The position numbers were made by a program, and so were the translations under genes. Shown one piece after another: positions 11,001 to 20,000 of a stretch of 21,188 bases of DNA. Numbering within the stretch: position 1 is the first letter of the stretch; every line of letters begins with the position of its first letter. The notes under the pieces were generated by a model that saw only the letters and a program-made list of their open reading frames with translations, made no database searches and was not told the origin of the DNA. Source of the DNA: Baffinella frigidus (lineage: Eukaryota; Cryptophyceae; Cryptomonadales; Baffinellaceae); contig MU646570.1 of NCBI GenBank assembly GCA_026770585.1, positions 257,288 to 278,475 on the forward strand. The letters run 5' to 3'.

Positions 11001-14000
11001 TATGGCTTAGGGGTTAGAGCTGAGTGTTTAGTGTTTAGGGTTTAGGGTTTGACCGTGAGCGAGAGGTGTTCGAGGTAGCGCAGCTCCCCGATTTCAGGGG
11101 GCACGTACTGCAGCCCGAACGTCTCCAAGACCTGTAAAGGATTTCGGGTTTCGGGTTTCGGGTTTTCGGGGTTTCGGGTTTCGGGTTTCGAGCTAACCAG
11201 GCGCTTGTCGATGCGCAAGTTGTGCATGCACTTGAACCCTGCACACAAACCCTAACCCCTCTACATCTCATTGCAGTGACACCCCCCAAACCTCTAAACC
11301 TTTAAACCCCGACCCCCAACCGTCAACCGCCAACGCACAAACCCCTCAACCCAAACCACAAACCGTGATGGCTCATAAACCCTGATCATAAACCAAGCGA
11401 ACCCCTAAACCCTAACTCTCAACCAAAGTAACACTAGCCACCCTACATCCTAGCCACCCTAGCCACCCTACCCACCCTAGCCACCCTAAACCCTGAACCC
11501 CAAACCCTAAACCCTGGCCACGAACCAGACGCTTGTCGATTCGCGAGTTGTACATGTACTTGAGGTACCTGGTTTGGGTTCAGGGTTTAGGGTTTGGGGG
11601 TTGTGGTTGGGGGTTTAGAGGTCAGGGTTTAGAGTTTAGAGTTTAGGGTTTGGGGTTTAGGGATAAGGGTTTATGGTGGTACCCCATGATCCCGCGCGTC
11701 CCGCCGTTGACCACCTCTTCGGGCGGCGACCTGCGGTAGGGGGGTAGGCTTTGAGGTATAGGCTTCAAGGTGTAGGGGTTTGCATTTCGTGTTTCGGGAC
11801 GACGTGCGTTTGAGGTTTAGGGGTTCTGTTCAGGGTTTGGGGTTGGATGGTTTAGAGTTTGGTGATTGGGTTGCAGGTGGTTAGTGGTTAAGGTGTATGG
11901 TTAGTTTTTCAGGGTTTAGGGATAGGGTTTAGGATGTAGCAGAGTTCAGGGTTAAGGATAGGAAAAAGATGGACGAGAGGTGACCTGAGGTCATCAACGT
12001 CGAGAGATTAAGATTGAGGGTTTAGGGCTGAGGGTTCAGGGTTTAGGGTTTGCCTGAGGTCTTCAACGTCAATCTTGAGGTTCTGCATGTTTTCGAGGCG
12101 CCCAAACCTGGTTGAGGGTTTGGGGTTTAGGATTTGCGGTTTGGGTGTTGGGGGTTTAGGGTTCAGGGTTTAGGGTTTAGGGTTTAGGGTTTGGGGTTTA
12201 GGGTTTAGGATTCAGGGTTTAGGGGGTGGGTTTAGGGTTTAAAGTTTGGTGTTTAAGGTTCAAGGTTTGGGGTTGAGTGTTTACTCCGCGGGGAGCATGA
12301 TCATGCGGTTCTCCGTCGCAGAAAGCTCCGTCAGAGACTCCAGGTTGCCTGGTTCGGGATTCAGGTTGAGGCCATAGGGATTATGGATTAGGGATGAGGG
12401 ATGAGGGCTTAGGGATTGTTGATTAGAAGTTAGGCTTTCCGTCGCAGATAGCTCCGTGAGGGACTCTGGGTTGCCTGGTTGGGGATTAGGGATTAGGGTT
12501 CAGGGGTTAGGGATGATGTGTTAGGGATTCGGAATTAGGGATTAGGGTTTAGGGATTGTTGTTGAGAAGATAGGGTTTCCGTCGCAGATAGCTCCGTCAG
12601 AGCCCAGGTTGCCTTGTTGGGGATTTGGGTTCAGGGATTGGGAATTAGGGATTAGGGATTAGGGATGCGGGATTAGGGATTAGGGACTAGGGATTAGGGG
12701 TTAAGAATTGGAGTGAAGGGTTTAGGGATTCGGGTTTAGGGATTGTTGTTTATAAGTTAGGGTTTCCGTCGCAGATAGCTTCGTCAGAGACCAAAAATTG
12801 CCTGGTGTTTTGGGTTTTGGGTTTCGGGATCAGGGATTAGGGATTAGGGATTGGGGTTTATAAGTTGGTGTTTCCGTCGCAGATAGCTTCGTGAGAGAAC
12901 CCAGGTTGCCTGGTGTTTGGGGTTTGGGGATTAGGGATTAGGGTTTAGGGTTTAGGGTTTATGGATCAGGACGTGTTGTTTAGAAAGTAGGGTTCAGCGT
13001 TTTTGAGGATCAGGATTTAGGGTTGAGAGCTTAGGGTGTAGAAGGTAGGGTCTAGCGTTTAGAGGATTAGGGTTTCGGGCTTCGGGTTGGTGAGGTTTGG
13101 GGTCTGGGGTTTTGTGTTTTGTGTTTGAGGTTTGGGGTTTGGGGTTTAGAGTTTAGAGTTTGGGGTTTGGGGGTTTTGAGGGTACCGATCTCCGGCGGGA
13201 GGGTCATGAGGCGGTTCTTGTCAAGCTTGAGGTACGTCAGCGAAGTCAGCTCCGTGATCTCCGTCGGCACAACCTGCCCCCGGTTACGCCCACAGGTCAA
13301 AACCAAGATAATCGCGTTCATGGTTTTGTACAAGTCGCTTTGTACAAAACGTTCGCCTGAATGTATGTAAGGCGGGGCCGATATATACCAAGTTACGCTT
13401 GTTCGTGGATGCGGAAATTTTTGCTGGGTTTAGGTTTTGGGGACCGGAGGGCCGTAGTTGAAAGCGTCCCTACATCTAACACCCCCGCCCCCTCGTCCAA
13501 CACACCAAACCGCTACTTTCGACGCTGTTTGTACGGGAGATTCGGCTATATGGATATATTGAGCAGCCGAGATAAACCGAATTAAGCTCGTTCGCGAGGA
13601 AAAGGTGGGACCGAGAGGTCGTAGTTAGAAACGCCGAGAGACAAACCGAGTTAAGCTGGTTCGCGGGATAAAGGCGAAACCGAGAGGCCGTAGTTAGAAG
13701 CGTCGAGGACGCCAGTGACGCGCGCCTCGAAGCACCGTTTCATGTACTTGATCAGGAACAGCGTCCCCTTCTCGTACACGCACCTGCAGACCACAGCACC
13801 CAAACTCGTGTTAGTAAATGTTTGTACACCTCTTGTTAATGTATAACTCTTAAAAATAGTTGTACGGGACAAACACAATATAAACTGCCAAAAGTCAACG
13901 ACGTTGGTACTGAACAGTCAACTTTTCGGGTTGGTCCTGAAGAACAGTGGTCACCTCGGCGGGGGGGAGAGTTCCGGGTTATCATCGATAATAATCGCGT

Positions 14001-17000
14001 CCATCTTCTCCAGCTGGCCCATCTCCATCGGGAGCCCTAGCGGTCTTATTCATCCGTTTTCAACCGTCCATCTAAGGTCAAAGTCAACAATTTCTTACCA
14101 GAAACGAATCCCCATCTCCAAAAGTGGACGATTCGCGGTACCTCGGAAAAGAGGGTAGATCATGGTTGTGATCCAAGATATTTGCGTCTATCTTTTCGAG
14201 CGGACCCATCTCCATCGGGAGGCGCAAAATCGCAACAAATCGATTATAAACGCGCTATCACAGTACAAATTTACAACGCCCAGGTACAAAACGTTTTAAC
14301 CTCTTGCCGGTTTAGAGGGCAGGTGCTGCCGGCACAAACAGGTTTCTCACCTCGGCGGAGAAGACAGTTCCGGGTTGTGATCCAAGATGATCGCGTCCAT
14401 CTTCTCGAGCTGACCCATCTCCATCGGGAGCCGCTCGAGAAGGTTGTTCTGCAGGGTCAGCTCCATCAGCTCGCGCAGCTTCCCGATCTCCGGCGGGACT
14501 GCGGGTGGGGTTTTGGATTTGGTGTTTAGGGTTCAGGGTTTAGGGTTTAGGGTTGAGGGTTTAGGGTTTAGGGGTTGGAGTTTGGGATTTGGAGTTTAGG
14601 GTGTAGGGTTCAGGGTTTGGAGTTGAGTGTTTAGGGTTTAGGGTTTAGGGTTGAGGGTTGAGGATTTAGGGTTTAGGGTTCGGGTGTAGGGTTCAGAGTT
14701 TTGGGTTACCCGTGCGGAGCTGATTGAACGGGAGCTTAAGCTGCCTCAGCGCCGTCATTCCTGGTGTAAGGTTCAGGGTTTAGGGTTTGGGGTTCAGGGT
14801 TTAGGGTTTAGGGTTTAGGGTTTGGGGTTCAGGGTTTGGGGTTTAGGGTTTAGGGTTTGAGGTTCAGGGTTTAGGGTTTAGGGTTTAGGGTTTAGGGTTT
14901 GCGGTGTGGGGTTCTTTGTTCGGTGGAGGGTGTGTGGAGCGTGGGGTGGGGGGCGTTAGGGTTGAGGGTTACGCCCGATTTCCGCGGGCAAACTCTCGAT
15001 GTAGTTGTTGGAGAGGTGCGGTATTTAGGGATTAGGGTTCAGAGTTTAGGACTTACCCCCGATTTCCGCGGGCAAACTCTCGATGTAGTTGTTCGAGAGG
15101 CGGAGGTCGCGCATGTTGACCAGGTACTCGATCACCTGTTTTGGGGTTGGAGGTTACGGTCCACACAGCGGACTTTGAAGGGATTTCGTGAATACACCCT
15201 AGGCGACAAGACCTAGGATCCTACGGTAGGCAATCCGTAGGGACATAGGGGGGGGTCCTACGGATAATATTACCGAAAATGGCTTAAATCTGAGCAGAAA
15301 TTCCCTTCGTAGCCCACTGTGTGGGTTTGGGGTTTGGGGTTGCACGGCGTCCATCTCAAGGATATTTGGTACACATCCCGGCATTTTAAACCCTAGACGT
15401 ATCCTACAATCATTCGTTGAATCCTGAAATAGAGTACGGTAGTGGCTACCCCCAACCGGGATAGTCAATACCGTAGGTTGGCGATAGTCACCACCCCACT
15501 CTTTTGCAGGGTTGCACGCACGCGTGATTCTAGGACTAGGAAAAACTGAAGTAAAATAACGTAAGGATACTTGAAATGAAACCTTCTGGAGGGAGAGGGC
15601 CTTACCGGCGTACGTCTGGTGGACGTGCGCGACCTCCTTCGCATTGGAGCCATTTCGTACTTGTCGGGTTGAAAGGGGGGGTCAGGCTAGGGTTATGGGT
15701 TTGGGGTTTACCGGCGGGAGGGCCAGGAGCTTGTTCTTGTGGAGCCAGAGCTTCTTGAGGCGCGTCAGGTTCCCGATCTCCGGAATGAGGGCCATGATCG
15801 CGTTGTTGTCCGCTTTCAGGACCTGCAACGGGGGCCGTGTTTCACTCAGATTCACTGTGTGTATGCGTGTATGGTTTAGTCGAGTTTCACCTGGGATTGT
15901 GACTGGGGTTGGGGTTTGATGTTTGGGGTTTTGGTTGAAGAGATTAAGGCCGCTTTGAGGACCTGGCGAGGGGTTGCGGTTTGGGGTTGAGAGATTGGGG
16001 TGTATTGTTTTGGGGGTTGTATTTTAAGTATTGGGGGGGGTTGGGTTTCAGGGTTTGTTTCGAGGTTTGTGCTTTAGAGTTCAGGGTTCAGGGTTTAGGG
16101 TTGAGGGTTTAAAGTTCAGGGTTTAAGGTTTAGGGTTTAGGGTTGAAGGTTCAGGGTTTAGGGTTTAGGGTTGAGGGTTTAGGGTTTAGGGTTTAGGGTT
16201 TAGGGTTTAGGGTTTAGTTTTTAGGGTTTAGGGTTTAGGGTTTAGGGTTTAGGGTTTAGGGTTTAGGGTCTGGGGTTCAGGGTTTAGGGTTTAGGGTTTA
16301 GTTTTTAGGGTTTAGGGTTTAGGGTTTAGGGTTTAGGGTTTAGGGTTTAGGGTCTGGGGTTGAGGGACCAACCTCGAGGCGCGTGAGCGACCCGATGACC
16401 GGCGTCAGCTTCACGAACCTGGTTTAGGGTTAGGGTTTAGGGTTTGGGGTTTAGGGTTGAGGGTTTAGGGTTGAGCGTCTCAGGTTTCAGGTTTTGCCGG
16501 TAGGATTCAGGTTTTCAGGTTTAGAGTCACGAACCTGGTTGAGGGTCTGAGGTTTGAGGTTTGCCGGTAGGTTTTCAGGTTTTCAGATAGGGTTTAGGGT
16601 TGACCAGTAGGGTGCGCAGGTATAGGTGTTAAGGGTTAAGGTTTAGGGTTTAGTGGTACGGGTAGAGAGTTAGGGTTTACCGGTAGTGTTTATTGTTGAG
16701 GGCTAAGTTTTGGGGTTTGGGGTTTGGGGTTTGGGGTTTGGGGTTTGGGGTTTGGGGTTTGGGTTTTGGGGTTTGGGGTTTGAGGTTTGAGGCTTGGGGT
16801 TTAGGGTTTGGGGTCTGGGGTTTGGGGGTTACTCGTTGTACGAGATGCGGAGCTTCTTGAGCATCTGCAGCTTCGCCAGCTCCGGGGGCAGCACCTGTTT
16901 CAGGGTTAAGGGTGTAAGTTTTGGAGTGTAGGGTTGAGGATTTAGGTTTTGATATTGAGGAATTAGGGTTTGTGGTTTGTGGTTTGGGGTTTGGAGTTTG

Positions 17001-20000
17001 GGGTTTGGGGTTTAGAGTTTTAGGAGTTTAATCCTTTTTTTTTCATGGGTTCAGAATGTACTACACTGTTTAGGGTTCGGGTTTTGTGGTTTGCGGGTTG
17101 AAGGTTCGGGGTTTGGGGTTAGGCTTTGAGGGTTACCGAGAGCTTGTTGTCGATGACCGAGAGAGAGGTGAGTTTGACCAGCCCTCCAAAGGCTGAGGGC
17201 AGCGACCTGTCTCGCGGGTTGGGGAGTGGGGTTCAGGATTTTGAGTTTTGGGTTTGTGATTTGTGGTTTGTGGTTTGTGGTTTGTGGCTTGCGGTTTCTG
17301 GTTTTTGGTTTGGTGTTTGGTGTTTGGTGTTTGGTGTTTGGTGTTTGGTGTAGTGTTTGGTGTAGTGTGTTTGGTGCTTAGTGTTTGTTTTTGTTTTTTG
17401 TTTTTTGTGTTAGTGGTTTGGGGCTTGGGTTGGGGGTTTGGGGTTCGTGGTTGAGGTACGTGGTTTGGGGTGGCGCTGTCGAGGCTCAAGGGTTTGGGGC
17501 TTGGGGTTGGGGAGCGACCGCAGCTCGTTCTTGAAAAGCTTGAGCTGCGTCAGGTTCGACATCCGGATCACCTGGGATTTGGGGTTTAGGGGTTGAGGAT
17601 ACGGATTCAGGGTTGAGAATTGAGGCCTTAGCTCGAGCAGGGCGCATGCAAGCCGTTATTAGTAGAGGGATTGTGGTTTTAAGGGGGGGGGTTCAAGGTT
17701 CGGGGTTAGGGTTTGGCAACCCCAAAATGCTACCTCGGGCGGGACGTAAGTGAGCCCGATGCACGAGAGTTCGAGTTTGACGGTCCAATTTACTCAGGCA
17801 GAGCTAGACCTACTTAGGCAGAGCCAGGCCGGTTCAGGGTTCAGGGTGTGTTATTTGGCAGTGACCTTGAGGGGAACGTAAGCAATTTCAGGAGATCAGG
17901 GTCCAACGTTCAGGTTCAAAGTTCAGGATTTATGGAGTAGGGGTGACCTCGAGCGGAACGTAGGTGAGCCCGTTGCACGAGAGATCGAGCTTGGCGGTCC
18001 ACTTGGCGCGGTTGAACTTGCGGAGGTAGTCGAGAATCACCACCGCGCCCTTCGAAATCACCTGCGTCAGGGGTTGGGGGTTTGGGGTTTCGGGGTTGGG
18101 GTTTAGGGTTTGGTGTTGAGGGTTTGAAGTTTGTGTTTTAGGGGTTGGGGGTTGGGGTTCAGGTTTAGGGTTGAGCACCCTTGGACATCACTTGTGTTAG
18201 CGGTTAGGGTTTAGGGTTCATGGTTTATAAAGATACTTACATACTCTGTACATTCATCACACCTCCATTTCCCGATACCCCGCCCCCACCCCCCGAGTCA
18301 AGCGACGGCAACGCTATTAACCCTCACCTCGCGCAAACTATCAAACTGTGAACCCTAAACACCAAACCCACACCCACATCGCAGAACCACTCCAAACCCT
18401 AAACCCAGACTACCTCCGAACCCTACACCCAGAATAACTCCAGATCCTCAACCCTGAACGCAGCACAACGCACCTCGCGGGGCGGGATCTCGAGCAAGTC
18501 GTTGTGCGAGGCCTCTATGTGCTCCAGCGCAGTCAGCCAGCACAGGTCCGAGGGCAGCGCCTCCAGCCGGTTGTACGCGAGCGAGACCCGCTTCAGCCCG
18601 TACAGCTCCAGCAGCGGCCGGGGCACCTGTTTTTATTTGGGGGGGGGGGGTTAGAGTTTGGGGTTTAGGGTTGTGGGGTCATGGGAGACGCGTTTTGGAC
18701 CGTATAGCTCGAGCAGCGGCCGGGGCCCCTGGGGTTGTGGGTGTACGGTTCAGGGTTCAGGGTTGTTTGTTTGTTGATTCATGTTTCTTGTTTCGTGTTT
18801 CGTGTTTCTTGTTTCGTGTTGACAGTTTGTTGTTGATTGTGTAGGATTGTGGGTGTGAGACGGACGCATTTCAGGCCGTATAGCTTCAGGAGCGGGCGGG
18901 ACACCTGCAGGTTTGGATTTGGTGTTCAGGCAGGTGGGTTCAGAGCAAGAGTCTAGAGGTTAGGGGCGACGCTTCAGGGTTTGAGGTCAACTTCAAGGTC
19001 GACATGTGAGGCTGGGGTTTAGGGTTTAGGGTTTAGGGTTTAGGGTTTAGAGTTTAGGGTTGAGGGTTCAGGGTTTAGAGTTTAGGGTTTAGGGTTTGGG
19101 GTTTAGGGTTCAGGGTTTAGGGGTTTCGGGTTTAGATTGGACCTCCTCGATAACGTTGTTGTCGATGTTGAGCTCCTCAAGGCCCTGCAGCGCGGCCATC
19201 TCGGGCGGGAGCGTCTCCAGCTGGTTCCCGCTCAGCAGCAGCGTCTGTTCAGCGTTAGGGCCATTAGTTATTAGCTATTAGTTCTAAATTATTAGTTATT
19301 AGTTATTGAGGGACGCAATGAAGGGCAAGAGCGCCGTGAGGTGGTTCTCCGTGAGCGAGAGGCCCGCGACGTTCGGCAAATCCGCTACAAGCCGGTTATA
19401 AAATCGAGATCTTGGTACAAACTTAAAACACCCGGGTACGTGACGTTTTGAACGTTTTGAACGTAACATTTTGAACGTTAAAAATAAGGGCTCGAAACCT
19501 TGAGGTTCGTCAGAGAGGCGATGAAGGGCGGGAGCTCCGTGAGGTGGTTCTCCGTCAGCGAGAGGTGCGTAACCTGGTTTAGAGTTTAGGGTTTAGTGTT
19601 TGGGGTTGAGGGTTTAGGGATTAGGGTTTGGGTTGTGGAGCTTGGGGTTTCGGGTTTCGGGTCTCGGGTTTCGGGTTTCGGGTTCAGGGTTGAGGGTTTA
19701 GGGTTTAGGGTTTGACGTTGGTGAGGAGCGAGACGGAGAAGGGAATGGTCCGCAGCATGTATCCGTCCAACTCGAGCGTGTTGGTCGCTTCCGCGAGCCT
19801 GACCAGAGTAGGGTAGAGTTTAGGAGTCAGGGATTAGGGTTGTGGTTTTGCTGTCAACAACAAAAATGGACGAGTGAGACGGAGAAGGGAATCGCGCGGA
19901 GCATGTATCCGACTAGCTCTAGCATGTTTGTCGCTTCGGCGAGCCTGCTCAGGTGTAGGGATCAGGGATTAGGGATGAGGGTTGTAAGATAATATAAATA

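Noticed and set aside
12436-12909. CRISPR-like array
   Set aside because: Spacing is irregular, the repeats are exon 19 fragments with splice sites, and spacers are heptamer DNA in a eukaryotic intron.
15346-15392. Possible exon reading FKMPGCVPNILEMDA
   Set aside because: Only phase-compatible together with 15606-15636, weak acceptor, no LRR pattern. The ILEMDA part may be a stray echo of exon 16.
15606-15636. Possible exon reading EVAHVHQTYAG with a strong GTAAGG donor
   Set aside because: Including it breaks the exact LRR register given by the direct exon 13-14 join, and phase then needs another doubtful exon. It could be a rare alternative exon.
17133-17489. Minus-strand open frames rich in NPKPQT/PETRNQK peptide
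   Set aside because: Translation of C-rich heptamers in introns, often fused to a real exon at one end; the repeat part is intronic.
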